64,000 nt of DNA from Trichodesmium sp002260545. GTDB lineage: Bacteria > Cyanobacteriota > Cyanobacteriia > Cyanobacteriales > Microcoleaceae. The notes beneath the pieces were generated by a model. That model was given only the letters and a program-made list of their open reading frames with translations, searched no databases and was not told where the DNA came from. A program made the position numbers and the translations under genes. The DNA lies in the NCBI RefSeq assembly GCF_050016015.1, contig NZ_JBNHEQ010000302.1, positions 49,464 through 113,463 on the forward strand, in the 5' to 3' direction. Below are positions 46,737 through 55,981 of this stretch, piece by piece; the first letter of the stretch is position 1; the number at the start of each line of letters is the position of its first letter.

Positions 46737-46985
46737 ATGCCTTTCCCGAAAATATCAGAAGTGAGGGAATTGAGTGATGAAGAACTAGCTGCTGAAATAG
46801 TGAAAGTTAAGCGAGACTTGTTCGATTTACGCATCCTCAAAGGTACAGGAAGAATGGAAAAACCACACCTGTTCAAGCATAACCGCCATCGACTGGCTCA
46901 GTTATTAACAATAGAAAAAGAACGGGAATTAGCTAAAGTGGTAGAAACTTCTACTGCCGTTGAAACAGAAGAAACCCCTGAATAA
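46737..46985 (+). CDS. rpmC: 50S ribosomal protein L29
   Basis: 82 residues, with a family core of about 65 (ISEVRELSDEELAAEIVKVK...DLRILKGTGRMEKPHLFKHN) and an acidic Thr/Glu tail. It is preceded by TAAGGAGG. It packs beside L23 at the tunnel exit. Confidence 0.95.
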   Translation: MPFPKISEVRELSDEELAAEIVKVKRDLFDLRILKGTGRMEKPHLFKHNRHRLAQLLTIEKERELAKVVETSTAVETEETPE

Positions 46986-47243
46986 AAATCAACAATTAAT
47001 TAAGTGTTATAGTTAGTAAAATCTTTATTGTTAACACTTTATTTATAAGAATTTTATTTATAGGTTAAATAATTAAAAAAGTGGTTAAGTGGTTAGCACT
47101 TACAATTCATTTAGATTATTATTTTAACCTGCGATAAGGGGAATTTTAAAACATCCTCAACCATCTTTTTAACCCGTAACTACTAAAAGCTGAAAGCTGA
47201 AAGCTAGTACAAGAACACTTTTAATTCATAAAGAAGGAAAATT
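46986..47243. other. Enlarged spacer between rpmC and rpsQ with a possible hairpin
   Basis: 258 bp. AAGTGTTA (47002-47009) and TAACACTT (47032-47039) can pair across a 22-nt loop and are followed by TATTTATAA, a weak terminator-like form. GCTGAAAGCTGAAAGCT heptamers lie near 47189. Confidence 0.4.
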
Positions 47244-47492
47244 ATGGCAGCTAAAGAAAGAGTGGGTGTAGTTGTCAGCAACAAAATGCAAAAAACAATA
47301 GTGGTAGCAGTAGAAAACCGCTCCGCTCACCCTAGATACGGTAAAACAGTCGTTAAAACTAAAAGATATAAAGTTCACGACGAGGAAAATAAATGTAACG
47401 AAGGCGATCGCGTTAGGATTACAGAAACTCGCCCTCTGAGTCGTACTAAACGTTGGGAACTTGCTGAAATAATTAATTCTAAGATTAGTTAA
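47244..47492 (+). CDS. rpsQ: 30S ribosomal protein S17
   Basis: 82 residues. GVVVSNKMQKTIVVAVENRS and HPRYGKTVVKTKRYKVHDE are family signatures, and DRVRITETRPLSRTKRW completes the OB fold. It binds 16S helix 11. A GCGATCGC (HIP1) octamer lies inside the gene. Confidence 0.97.
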   Translation: MAAKERVGVVVSNKMQKTIVVAVENRSAHPRYGKTVVKTKRYKVHDEENKCNEGDRVRITETRPLSRTKRWELAEIINSKIS

Positions 47493-47610
47493 TGGTTGGT
47501 TTTATTAATCCGAGTAAAACTATTCAAAGTTAACAAAAATCAAATCCTAACTAAACTTAAGAAATAAAATTGGTTTGGCATAAACATCTAGAAATTTCAG
47601 AAAAACCACC

Positions 47611-47979
47611 ATGATTCAACAAGAAAGTGTATTAAATGTCGCTGATAATAGCGGTGCCCGCAAAATAATGTGTATCCGTGTAATCGGTGGTGGAAATCGT
47701 CGCTATGCACGCATAGGTGATGTAATTATAGGTGTCGTTAAAGACGCATCTCCTAATATGGCTGTGAAAAAGTCAGATGTAGTTAGAGCTGTTGTTGTTA
47801 GAACTAAAAAAGGTCTGCGTCGAGATAGTGGTATGAGCATTAGGTTTGATGATAACGCAGCAGTTATCATTAACCAAGATGGAAATCCACGGGGAACTCG
47901 CGTATTTGGTCCAGTAGCTCGTGAATTACGAGACAAAAATTTTACTAAAATTGTATCCCTAGCACCGGAGGTACTGTAA
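47611..47979 (+). CDS. rplN: 50S ribosomal protein L14
   Basis: 122 residues, exactly the usual length. MIQQESVLNVADNSGARKIM and the end GPVARELRDKNFTKIVSLAPEV are diagnostic. Its stop and the rplX start overlap in TAATG. L14 forms intersubunit bridges and is the target of RsfS. Confidence 0.97.
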   Translation: MIQQESVLNVADNSGARKIMCIRVIGGGNRRYARIGDVIIGVVKDASPNMAVKKSDVVRAVVVRTKKGLRRDSGMSIRFDDNAAVIINQDGNPRGTRVFGPVARELRDKNFTKIVSLAPEVL

Positions 47980-48347
47980 TGTCTAGAAAGAAAAAACCCT
48001 TGATGACTGCCAGGGGAAAACCTGTACGCTATAAAATTCACGTTAAAAAAGGTGACACAGTTCAAGTAATTGCTGGAAAAGATAAAGGTAAGGTAGGTGA
48101 AATCCTCCAAGTATTACCAAAAATCAGCAAAGTGGTAGTTAAAGATGTTAACGTCAAAACAAAGCACGTTAAACCTCAGCAAGAAGGAGAATCGGGTAAA
48201 ATTGTTACTGTTGAAGCTCCCATTCATAGTTCTAACGTGATGCTTTATTCTACTAAAGAAAAAGTAGCTAGTCGTATTTGTTATACATTTACAGAAGATG
48301 GTCGCAAAGTACGAAAGCTCAAAAAAACAGGAGAAATTATTGATTAA
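47979..48347 (+). CDS. rplX: 50S ribosomal protein L24
   Basis: 122 residues. The KOW motif is GDTVQVIAGKDKGKVGEIL, followed by NVKTKHVKPQQEGESGKI. It initiates 50S assembly near the tunnel exit. The start overlaps the rplN stop by one base (translational coupling). Confidence 0.97.
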   Translation: MSRKKKPLMTARGKPVRYKIHVKKGDTVQVIAGKDKGKVGEILQVLPKISKVVVKDVNVKTKHVKPQQEGESGKIVTVEAPIHSSNVMLYSTKEKVASRICYTFTEDGRKVRKLKKTGEIID

Positions 48348-48381
48348 ACTCCAGTAAATTCTTCAACTAATAAGCAAAACT

Positions 48382-48927
48382 ATGGCAGAAAGACTAAAGA
48401 AATATTACCATGAAAAAATTGTTCCTAAAATGATGGAGCAATTTAAGTATAAAAATATTCACCAAGTACCAAAGCTGGTGAAAATAACAATTAATCGTGG
48501 TTTAGGGGAAGCATCCCAAAATGCCAAAGCCTTAGATTCATCTGTCAAGGAAATGGCTACAATTACAGGTCAAAAACCAGTAGTAACTAGGGCAAAGAAA
48601 GCGATCGCTGGCTTTAAAATTCGTGAAGGAATGCCAGTAGGAGTTATGGTTACTCTACGTTCTGGAAGAATGTATGAATTTTTAGATAGACTAATTAATT
48701 TAGCATTACCTAGAATTAGAGATTTTCGAGGCATAAATCCTAAGAGCTTTGATGGTCGAGGCAATTATAGTTTAGGCGTCAAAGAACAACTGATTTTTCC
48801 AGAGATAGAATATGACAAGATCGATCAAATTCGAGGAATGGACATTTCAATTATTACCACAGCTAATAGTGATGAAGAAGGCCGTGCCCTACTTAAAGAA
48901 ATGGGAATGCCCTTCCAGAGTAATTAA
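48382..48927 (+). CDS. rplE: 50S ribosomal protein L5
   Basis: 181 residues. KITINRGLGEASQNAKALD, ITGQKPVVTRAKKAIAGFKI and GRGNYSLGVKEQLIFPEIEY are the L5 signatures. L5 binds 5S rRNA and contacts the P-site tRNA. A HIP1 octamer occurs in the gene. No rpsN follows, as usual in cyanobacteria. Confidence 0.97.
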   Translation: MAERLKKYYHEKIVPKMMEQFKYKNIHQVPKLVKITINRGLGEASQNAKALDSSVKEMATITGQKPVVTRAKKAIAGFKIREGMPVGVMVTLRSGRMYEFLDRLINLALPRIRDFRGINPKSFDGRGNYSLGVKEQLIFPEIEYDKIDQIRGMDISIITTANSDEEGRALLKEMGMPFQSN

Positions 48928-48954
48928 CTAAAGAGTTAAAGAAAAGGGGAAAAA

Positions 48955-49356
48955 ATGGCGGCTAACGACACAATATCAGATATGTTGACGCGAATTCGCA
49001 ACTCCTGCATGGCGCAACATACAACAACAAAAGTTCCAGCAACAAAGATGACTCGCAGTATTGCTAAAGTCTTGAAAGAAGAAGGCTTTATTGGTGAGTT
49101 TGAACAGGAAGGGGAAGGTATTCAGAAATACTTAGTTATTTCTTTAAAATACAAAGGCAAAAATCGCCAACCCATCATTAGATACTTGAAGCGAGTTAGT
49201 AAACCAGGACTACGGGTTTATAAAAATCGCAAAGAATTGCCACGGGTTTTAGGTGGAATAGGAATAGCTATTATTTCTACATCTAGTGGAATTATGACTG
49301 ATAGAGAAGCTAGAAAAAGAGGTGTCGGCGGAGAAGTTCTTTGCTATGTTTGGTAG
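48955..49356 (+). CDS. rpsH: 30S ribosomal protein S8
   Basis: 133 residues. NDTISDMLTRIRNSCMAQHT at the N-terminus and STSSGIMTDREARKRGVGGE near the end are characteristic. AAAGGGGA lies 8 nt before the ATG. It binds the central domain of 16S rRNA. Confidence 0.97.
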   Translation: MAANDTISDMLTRIRNSCMAQHTTTKVPATKMTRSIAKVLKEEGFIGEFEQEGEGIQKYLVISLKYKGKNRQPIIRYLKRVSKPGLRVYKNRKELPRVLGGIGIAIISTSSGIMTDREARKRGVGGEVLCYVW

Positions 49357-49486
49357 TATAGCTATCAGCTATCAGCTCCAAACTATACACTTTTTTGTAA
49401 TGCTATATAACCAAAATAAATAGTATAGATAGCTATTGATCGAGCAAAACAAAAAACAGCTAGCAACTTAAATATAAGAACAAGTT

Positions 49487-50026
49487 ATGTCACGAATTGG
49501 TAAACTTCCAATCCCAATACCTAAAAAAGTGACCATTACCATTGAGGGTCAAAAAGTGACAGTCAAAGGTCCTAAAGGTGAACTTTCTAGGGTATTGCCA
49601 CCTGAGATAGGAGTGGAACAACAAGAAGAGACTATTATTGTTAAACCACAAGAAGAGTCTCGCCGGGCTCGTCAGAGATATGGTCTTTGTCGCAGCCTTG
49701 TTGCCAATATGGTCGAAGGTGTATCTAAAGGATACGAAAAGCGACTATTGATTCAAGGTGTAGGTTATCGTGCCCAAGTTCAAGGCAAGACTTTGGTATT
49801 AAACGTGGGTTACAGTAAACCAGTTGAAATGCCTTCTCCTGAAGGTATTAATATAGCAGTAGAAAATAATACCAACGTAATTATTAATGGTATTAATAAA
49901 GAATTGGTGGGAAATACCGCAGCACGAATTCGTGCTGTGCGTCCACCAGAAGTATATAAGGGTAAAGGCATTCGTTATGCCGGAGAAATGATTAAACTCA
50001 AAGCGGGTAAGTCAGGTAAAAAATAA
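49487..50026 (+). CDS. rplF: 50S ribosomal protein L6
   Basis: 179 residues. SRIGKLPIPIPKKVTITIEG at the start and RPPEVYKGKGIRYAGE at the end identify it. It sits near the GTPase-associated centre. It is separated from rpsH by 130 bp with AGCTATCAGCTATCAGC heptamers, and only 3 bp precede rplR. Confidence 0.97.
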   Translation: MSRIGKLPIPIPKKVTITIEGQKVTVKGPKGELSRVLPPEIGVEQQEETIIVKPQEESRRARQRYGLCRSLVANMVEGVSKGYEKRLLIQGVGYRAQVQGKTLVLNVGYSKPVEMPSPEGINIAVENNTNVIINGINKELVGNTAARIRAVRPPEVYKGKGIRYAGEMIKLKAGKSGKK

Positions 50027-50029
50027 ACA

Positions 50030-50392
50030 ATGAAATACACTCGTCAAGATTCAATCAGAAAGCGACATCGCCGAGTCCGGAAAAAGGTATCTGGAACACC
50101 AGAACGTCCAAGGTTATCAGTATTTCGCTCAAATATGCATATCTATGCACAAATAATTGATGATACTACACAGCATACTTTGGTGGCGGCCTCAACTGTA
50201 GAAGCAGAAGTAAAATCAAATGTTAAATCTGGTGCTAACTGTGATGCTTCTACAGAAGTAGGAAAATTAATTGCCAAGCGATCGCTAGAAAAAGGAATAG
50301 AAAAAGTAGTTTTTGACCGTGGTGGAAATCTTTATCATGGTCGTGTCAAAGCCTTGGCTGATGCAGCTCGTGAAGCTGGGTTAGACTTCTAA
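50030..50392 (+). CDS. rplR: 50S ribosomal protein L18
   Basis: 120 residues. RHRRVRKKVSGTPERPRLSV, the middle VAASTVEAEV and the C-terminal FDRGGNLYHGRVKALADAAR are diagnostic. L18 binds 5S rRNA with L5. Confidence 0.97.
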   Translation: MKYTRQDSIRKRHRRVRKKVSGTPERPRLSVFRSNMHIYAQIIDDTTQHTLVAASTVEAEVKSNVKSGANCDASTEVGKLIAKRSLEKGIEKVVFDRGGNLYHGRVKALADAAREAGLDF

Positions 50393-50443
50393 GTAATTAC
50401 AAGTCACAGAAATAAACAATGAACTTGACAAAAGGTAAGAACT

Positions 50444-50980
50444 ATGGCAGAGCAGCAACAACAACGTCGGAAAAAAAGCAGCCGTACAAAAGAGAAAGAA
50501 AGTGAATGGCAAGAAAGAGTTGTCCAAATTCGCCGAGTCACCAAAGTTGTAAAAGGTGGTAAGAATCTGAGCTTCCGGGCTATTGTCGTAGTCGGCAATG
50601 AACGTGGTCAAGTAGGCGTAGGAGTGGGTAAGGCCGCAGATGTTATCGGTGCTGTAAAGAAAGGAGTGGCTGATGGTAAAAAACATATCATAGAAGTTCC
50701 ACTCACCAAATCTAATTCTATTCCTCACCCAGTAAATGGTATTGGTGGAGGAGCCAAAGTAATGATGCGGCCAGCAGCACCAGGTACAGGAGTTATTGCG
50801 GGGGGAGCTGTTAGAACAGTTCTGGAACTAGCAGGTGTTCAGAATATATTAGCCAAACAGTTAGGCTCTAATAATCCATTAAATAATGCCAGAGCTGCTG
50901 TTAACGCTTTAGATGGCTTGAGGACATTAGCAGATGTAGCTCAAGAGCGAGATGTACCTATAGAAAATTTATATGTTTAG
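50444..50980 (+). CDS. rpsE: 30S ribosomal protein S5
   Basis: 178 residues. The double-stranded-RNA-binding-like N-domain (WQERVVQIRRVTKVVKGGKN) and GVGVGKAADVIGAVKKGVAD are clear, and the C-terminus has GSNNPLNNARAAVNALDGLR. S5 influences decoding fidelity. No rpmD (L30) follows, as expected for cyanobacteria. Confidence 0.97.
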   Translation: MAEQQQQRRKKSSRTKEKESEWQERVVQIRRVTKVVKGGKNLSFRAIVVVGNERGQVGVGVGKAADVIGAVKKGVADGKKHIIEVPLTKSNSIPHPVNGIGGGAKVMMRPAAPGTGVIAGGAVRTVLELAGVQNILAKQLGSNNPLNNARAAVNALDGLRTLADVAQERDVPIENLYV

Positions 50981-51022
50981 TCCCAAACTAGACTAATGGG
51001 AAATTGGATAATTAATGCCTAC

Positions 51023-51113
51023 AGGACTTACGCACTCAAACAAGAAACCGGGTTTATTGCCCCGACCTTGTTTTTAATACCATTTCGCCGATAAACCCGG
51101 TTTCTGCTTCGGG
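51023..51113. repeat. Family D-related element with a perfect 14-bp hairpin
   Basis: Starts AGGACTTACGCACTC, as the element at 41635 does. GAAACCGGGTTTAT (51044-51057) and ATAAACCCGGTTTC (51091-51104) are perfect inverted repeats with a 33-nt loop. It lies in the 175-bp spacer between rpsE and rplO, so the hairpin would be in the operon mRNA. It lacks the right-hand GTAAGTCCT end. Confidence 0.75.
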
Positions 51114-51155
51114 AGGATGTCAAGGTAAATTAACAGCTAATAAAGATTAATAAAT

Positions 51156-51647
51156 ATGCGATTAAAAGATGCAATTCCAAAAAAAGGTTCCCAACAGCGC
51201 GGTCGTAGAGTAGGCCGGGGAATCTCCGCAGGCCAAGGTGCAAGCTGCGGTAAAGGGATGCGGGGTCAAAAATCTCGGTCTGGTCGCAGCACCAGACCAG
51301 GATTTGAAGGTGGCCAAAATCCCTTATATCGTCGCTTGCCAAAATTAAAAGGTTTTCCGATGGTAAATCGGAAAAAATACACGATTATAAATGTGAGTAA
51401 GTTAGCATCATTGCCAGCTAACACAGAGGTAACTCTTGCTTCCCTAATGGAAGTTGGAATTATTACCAGCGACGATGGTCCACTTAAAGTTCTGGGAGAT
51501 GGAGAGTTGAACGTCGCACTCAAAGTTCATGCAGCAGCTTTTACAGCTTCAGCTAGAACAAAAATAGAAGCAGCAGGTGGCAGTTGCCAAGAAATTGGCT
51601 CTAAAACTGTCTCTAATGAAGACTCAACACACGGACAAGAGAACTAA
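51156..51647 (+). CDS. rplO: 50S ribosomal protein L15
   Basis: 163 residues. The Gly/Arg-rich N-terminus GRRVGRGISAGQGASCGKGM then GQKSRSG and the later LPKLKGFP are L15 hallmarks. The C-terminal tail (SKTVSNEDSTHGQEN) is longer and more acidic than in E. coli. It precedes secY as in the spc operon. Confidence 0.95.
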   Translation: MRLKDAIPKKGSQQRGRRVGRGISAGQGASCGKGMRGQKSRSGRSTRPGFEGGQNPLYRRLPKLKGFPMVNRKKYTIINVSKLASLPANTEVTLASLMEVGIITSDDGPLKVLGDGELNVALKVHAAAFTASARTKIEAAGGSCQEIGSKTVSNEDSTHGQEN

Positions 51648-51720
51648 CATATCTGAAAGCGGAGGATTCTGCCCAACTTTGCTAAAATCAAAAATATAAA
51701 AAACAAAATCTCAAATAGAT

Positions 51721-53061
51721 ATGGACATTAGTAGAGACAAGGCACCAACTGCTCAAGAGACATTCTTGCAGATGGCCCAAGCTGCCGGGTTGCGAGGGCG
51801 AATTCTCGTAACAATAGGTTTACTCCTGTTGGTGCGCTTAGGTGTTTACCTACCAGTACCAGGGATAGATAGAGAAGCTTTTAAAGAAACAATTGGAAAT
51901 CAGGCTTTAACTGGATTCCTCGACCTTTTTTCTGGTGGTGGTTTTTCCGCATTAGGTATTTTTGCATTAGGAATCATACCCTATATTAACGCATCAATTA
52001 TTATTCAATTGATGACCGCAGCTCTACCAAGTTTGGAAAACTTGCAGAAAAATGAAGGTGAGGCAGGACGCCGCAAGATTTCTCAAATTACTCGTTATGT
52101 GGCGTTGGGTTGGTCAGTTTTACAAAGCTTTGGTTTAGCAATATTTCTGAATAACTCATCTGGAGAGATTAATGGAGAATTTGTAACTGTAGCAATTAAT
52201 CCAGGAGCTATATTTATTGCTAAAACTATTTTGGCAATTACAGCAGGTTCAATGTTTGTGATGTGGATATCAGAATTAATCACAGAAAGAGGTATTGGAA
52301 ATGGCGCATCCTTACTTATTTTTGTGAACATCGTTGCTGTACTTCCTCAGTCATTAGGGGACACGATTAAATTGTTTGAAGGAGGAGACCGGGCGATCGT
52401 TGGCCGGGCAATTATTTTGTTGCTGGTGTTCCTAGTAATGATTGTTGGTATTGTATTTGTGCAAGAAGGAAGTCGCAGAATTCCTATACTTTCAGCTCGT
52501 CGTCAAGTAGGTAGAAAACTATATCGGGAAACAAAAAGCTATCTACCTTTACGATTGAATCAAGGTGGAGTAATGCCCATCATCTTTGCCTCAGCAGTTC
52601 TGATATTACCTGTATCCTTAGCTCAGTTTGCCAATAGCCCTATTATATCTCAGATTGCTACTGCGATAAGTCCTAGTGGTCCTACTCCTTGGCTGTATGC
52701 TTTATTTTACTTCGTTTTGATTTTATTCTTCAGTTATTTCTACGCATCCCTAATTATGAACCCAATTGATATGTCGCAGAATCTGAAGAAAATGGGGGCA
52801 AGTATTCCAGGTATTCGTCCAGGTAAAACTACTAGCGAGTATATAGAGAAAGTTTTGAATCGCTTGACTTTCCTGGGAGCTATTTTCCTAGGTTTAGTAG
52901 CAATAGTTCCGACTGCGGTAGAAAGTGCCACCCGTGTACCTACATTTAGAGGATTAGGAGCTACTTCTCTATTAATTCTAGTAGGTGTAGCAATAGATAC
53001 AGCCAAACAAATTCAAACTTATGTTATCTCCCAAAGATACGAAGGAATGGTGAAGCAATAG
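51721..53061 (+). CDS. secY: Preprotein translocase subunit SecY
   Basis: 446 residues with about ten membrane segments. Signatures include RLGVYLPVPGIDREAF, FALGIIPYINASIIIQLMT (TM2, lateral gate) and GASIPGIRPGKTTSEY. It is the channel of the Sec translocon in cytoplasmic and thylakoid membranes. The stop TAG overlaps the GTG of adk by one base. Confidence 0.97.
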   Translation: MDISRDKAPTAQETFLQMAQAAGLRGRILVTIGLLLLVRLGVYLPVPGIDREAFKETIGNQALTGFLDLFSGGGFSALGIFALGIIPYINASIIIQLMTAALPSLENLQKNEGEAGRRKISQITRYVALGWSVLQSFGLAIFLNNSSGEINGEFVTVAINPGAIFIAKTILAITAGSMFVMWISELITERGIGNGASLLIFVNIVAVLPQSLGDTIKLFEGGDRAIVGRAIILLLVFLVMIVGIVFVQEGSRRIPILSARRQVGRKLYRETKSYLPLRLNQGGVMPIIFASAVLILPVSLAQFANSPIISQIATAISPSGPTPWLYALFYFVLILFFSYFYASLIMNPIDMSQNLKKMGASIPGIRPGKTTSEYIEKVLNRLTFLGAIFLGLVAIVPTAVESATRVPTFRGLGATSLLILVGVAIDTAKQIQTYVISQRYEGMVKQ

Positions 53062-53660
53062 TGGTAAAACTGGTTTTTTTGGGTCCGCCGGGAGCAGGGA
53101 AAGGAACACAAGCTTCTCTAATAGCAGAGTTTTACCACGTTCCTCATATTTCTACGGGTGATATTTTGCGCTCTAATGTAGCAGAAGAATCTCCTTTGGG
53201 TATTCAAGCCAAAGAATATATGGATAAAGGCGATCTAGTTCCTGACGAACTTATCCTTGATATGGTTCAAAAAAGATTGGAAAACCCTGATGCTCAGAAT
53301 GGTTGGATTCTAGATGGCTTTCCCCGGACTGTAACTCAGGCAGAGGAGTTTGTCAAAAAACTTTTGTCTACAAGTACAAATGAAAATGAGACTGACACAG
53401 GAAAAGCTAAAATTAGTAATTCTTTTCAAGTCATTAATTTACAAGTGCCGGATGATATTTTAGTAGCTCGTTTGTTATCAAGGGGTCGTCAAGATGATAA
53501 TGAAGAAACTATTAAAAATCGTTTACAAGTTTATTATCAACAAACAGAACCTTTGATTGAGTTTTATGAAGCAAGTCAACAGTTAATTACTGTAGATGGA
53601 AATCATGCCATTGATGCTGTGACTGATTCTCTGAAACAAGCGGTTGATCAACTAAGCTGA
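53061..53660 (+). CDS. adk: Adenylate kinase
   Basis: 199 residues, a short-lid type enzyme that interconverts ATP + AMP and 2 ADP. The P-loop GPPGAGKGTQ, HISTGDILR, GWILDGFPRTVTQAE and LLSRGRQDDNEETIKNRL are all present. Residues about 110-125 (TSTNENETDTGKAK) form a small insertion. GTG start. Its place after secY matches the common spc order. Confidence 0.96.
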   Translation: MVKLVFLGPPGAGKGTQASLIAEFYHVPHISTGDILRSNVAEESPLGIQAKEYMDKGDLVPDELILDMVQKRLENPDAQNGWILDGFPRTVTQAEEFVKKLLSTSTNENETDTGKAKISNSFQVINLQVPDDILVARLLSRGRQDDNEETIKNRLQVYYQQTEPLIEFYEASQQLITVDGNHAIDAVTDSLKQAVDQLS

Positions 53661-53889
53661 AGTAACTTGGAATCAGATTTTGAAGGTGAAAAATTTAAAC
53701 TTTTTATACCTAAAATTAGATTTTTGAAGTTACATAAGCCAGCTAAATATTTGTAGAGATATTATCCCTCATACTGAATAACCTCTAAAAATTAAAAACT
53801 TTTGATAAGATATGTTAAGGGAATCAACTGAAATAATCAGGCTAATCCCAAACTAAATTTCTTACTTGCAGGGTTGAGGTTATTAAAAG

Positions 53890-54114
53890 TTGGCTAAACA
53901 AGATCTCATAGAAATGGAGGGAACAGTGACGGAATCCCTACCTAATGCTATGTTCAGGGTAGACTTGGATAATGGGTTTAATGTACTAGCTCATATTTCC
54001 GGTAAAATCCGTCGCAATTACATCAAAATTCTACCAGGCGATCGAGTCAAGGTAGAGTTAACACCCTACGATTTGACAAAAGGCCGAATCACCTATCGAC
54101 TTCGGAAAAAATAG
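53890..54114 (+). CDS. infA: Translation initiation factor IF-1
   Basis: 74 residues. AKQDLIEMEGTVTESLPNAM and RRNYIKILPGDRVKVELTPYD are standard for IF-1, an OB-fold protein that occupies the ribosomal A site during initiation. The start is TTG, supported by the fixed family N-terminus. The 229-bp spacer after adk is AT-rich, with no element recognised. Confidence 0.95.
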   Translation: MAKQDLIEMEGTVTESLPNAMFRVDLDNGFNVLAHISGKIRRNYIKILPGDRVKVELTPYDLTKGRITYRLRKK

Positions 54115-54226
54115 TATTTATACAACCTATTTTTAAGATTTTGTCAGATTCGTAGAGGTTCAGCTTAGTTGCTGAAAATATATCTAGATGATATAATATA
54201 AAATTTGTAGCGTTGCCAAAAAAGGC

Positions 54227-54340
54227 ATGAAAGTTAGAGCATCTGTCAAAAAAATTTGTGAAAAGTGTCGTGTTATTCGTCGTCGAGGGCGAGTAATGGT
54301 GATATGTGTTAACCCCAAACATAAACAACGTCAAGGTTAG
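54227..54340 (+). CDS. rpmJ: 50S ribosomal protein L36
   Basis: 37 residues. It reads MKVRASVKKICEKCRVIRRR then GRVMVICVNPKHKQRQG, the complete L36 with its zinc ligands (two Cys in CEKC, then Cys and His). It lies between infA and rpsM as in other cyanobacteria and plastids. Confidence 0.96.
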   Translation: MKVRASVKKICEKCRVIRRRGRVMVICVNPKHKQRQG

Positions 54341-54432
54341 ACATAATCTTAGACACAGATATTAAGAGTATAGTAGTCCATACTCATCAAGCTGATGTAA
54401 ATTCTATCTAAAGGTGAGGGAGAAAAAGTAAA

Positions 54433-54816
54433 GTGGCACGAATTTCTGGGGTAGACCTCCCACGCGATAAGCGTATAGAAATTGGTCTGACATATATATA
54501 TGGAATAGGACTATCTCGGTCTCAAGACATCTTAGCTGAAACAGGTGTAAATCCTGATATCCGTGTCAAGGATTTAAGTGATGCGGATGTAGCAGCACTT
54601 CGTTCTGTAATCCAAAACAACTATCAGGTTGAAGGAGACCTCAGAAGATTTGAAGCCATGAGCATCAAACGATTGATGGACATTGGTACTTATCGAGGTC
54701 GCCGACATAGAATGGGTTTACCAGTTAGAGGACAGCGAACTCGCACTAATGCAAGAACTCGTAGAGGTGTACGGCGAACTGTAGCTGGTAAGAAGAAAGC
54801 TGCTGCTAAGAAGTAG
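54433..54816 (+). CDS. rpsM: 30S ribosomal protein S13
   Basis: 127 residues, GTG start after GGTGAGGGAG. ARISGVDLPRDKRIEIGLTY, YGIGLSRSQDIL and GLPVRGQRTRTNARTRRG are diagnostic. It contacts S19 and the P-site tRNA in the 30S head. The C-terminus is Lys/Ala-rich. Confidence 0.97.
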   Translation: MARISGVDLPRDKRIEIGLTYIYGIGLSRSQDILAETGVNPDIRVKDLSDADVAALRSVIQNNYQVEGDLRRFEAMSIKRLMDIGTYRGRRHRMGLPVRGQRTRTNARTRRGVRRTVAGKKKAAAKK

Positions 54817-55541
54817 AAGTTTGCTTGTATATGTATATTTTTATTTTTGGAAGTTCTTAGTTAAGAAAAGATTAGTATCTATCTAATTAAATAAAGTCTG
54901 ATGAAAATTTAGTCAAGTCTTTAATAACGAGTGTTATTTGATTAGATTATACTTATGCCTTAATCTTACATGGCTTATTTAAGTAAAAATACTTATACTA
55001 TGTAATGCAAGCTAACTATCTCAGATTATGAATAATTGACATTAATTATAGTGATATAACTCACTCAAATTGACAAGAGTTTAATTGAATTAAATTGCTA
55101 ACTTGAAAAGTCAATTATTCTTGTCTATTTATAGCTATTATTCAGCAGATAAAAATTTTTTCCTAGTTGATTTTTTATAGATTTAGATTTAGGTGAAAAA
55201 ATCAGATGGGGGAAAAATAAAATATTAGCTATTTGAGCTTTGGTCGGAATTGTAGAATCATAATTCTACATTGACAATCAAAAAAAATCTAGATCAAGAT
55301 CGAGAATTATCAAATCAACAAGTTGACTCTAACTGTGAGGTGTTGCGGCTAGCTAGTATTTAAGAGTATAATATAGAACATTTAATAACTAGCAAATTGT
55401 TTGATTTAACACCAATAAAAGTATTTCTAATCATAATCATTAAGTTTCTAACAAACTTATGTTTCATAATAATTAGAATTTAGTCTACTTGTTGTTATAA
55501 AAGCAGATTATTAACTTAATATCCCACTCATAAAGAGAGAT
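54817..55541. other. Unusually long spacer between rpsM and rpsK
   Basis: 725 bp without a gene inside the ribosomal operon. It is AT-rich, with several palindromic stretches such as TAGAATCATAATTCTA (55252-55267) and a candidate promoter. I see no family A-E element here. Confidence 0.6.
55343..55372 (+). promoter_or_regulatory. Candidate promoter for rpsK-rpoA-rplQ
   Basis: TTGCGG, 18 bp, TATAAT (55367-55372), about 170 bp before rpsK. The -10 is perfect and the -35 is weak. An internal promoter would explain separation from rpsM by 725 bp. Confidence 0.35.
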
Positions 55542-55937
55542 ATGGCACGACAACCAGGCAAAAAAACAGGTCCAAAAAAGCAAAAAAAGAATGTGCCCAA
55601 TGGGGTGGCTTACATCCAGTCTACCTTCAATAATACAATTGTAACTATTGCTGACCTAAATGGTGAAGTAATTTCTTGGGCATCAGCAGGTTCCAGTGGC
55701 TTCAAAGGGGCGAAAAAAGGAACTCCCTTTGCTGCACAGACAGCAGCAGAAAGCGCAGCACGTCGAGCCAATGATCAAGGAATGCGCCAGGTTCAAGTAA
55801 TGGTAAGTGGTCCGGGAGCAGGAAGAGAAACCGCAATTAGGGCTTTACAGGGGGCGGGTCTAGAAATAACTTTGATTCGAGATATTACCCCAATTCCTCA
55901 CAATGGTTGCCGTCCACCAAAACGGCGTAGAGTCTAA
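55542..55937 (+). CDS. rpsK: 30S ribosomal protein S11
   Basis: 131 residues. NGVAYIQSTFNNTIVTIADL, SGFKGAKKGTPFAAQ and PIPHNGCRPPKRRRV are S11 signatures. It lies on the 30S platform near the mRNA exit. It lies 44 bp before the chosen rpoA start. Confidence 0.97.
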   Translation: MARQPGKKTGPKKQKKNVPNGVAYIQSTFNNTIVTIADLNGEVISWASAGSSGFKGAKKGTPFAAQTAAESAARRANDQGMRQVQVMVSGPGAGRETAIRALQGAGLEITLIRDITPIPHNGCRPPKRRRV

Positions 55938-55981
55938 TCAAATTATTAACTCTGGGGTTTATGGAAAAGGGAGGTTACTCC

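Noticed and set aside
48928..51155. Missing rpsN (S14) and rpmD (L30) in the operon
   Set aside because: Cyanobacteria normally lack both at these places, so this is not a deletion.
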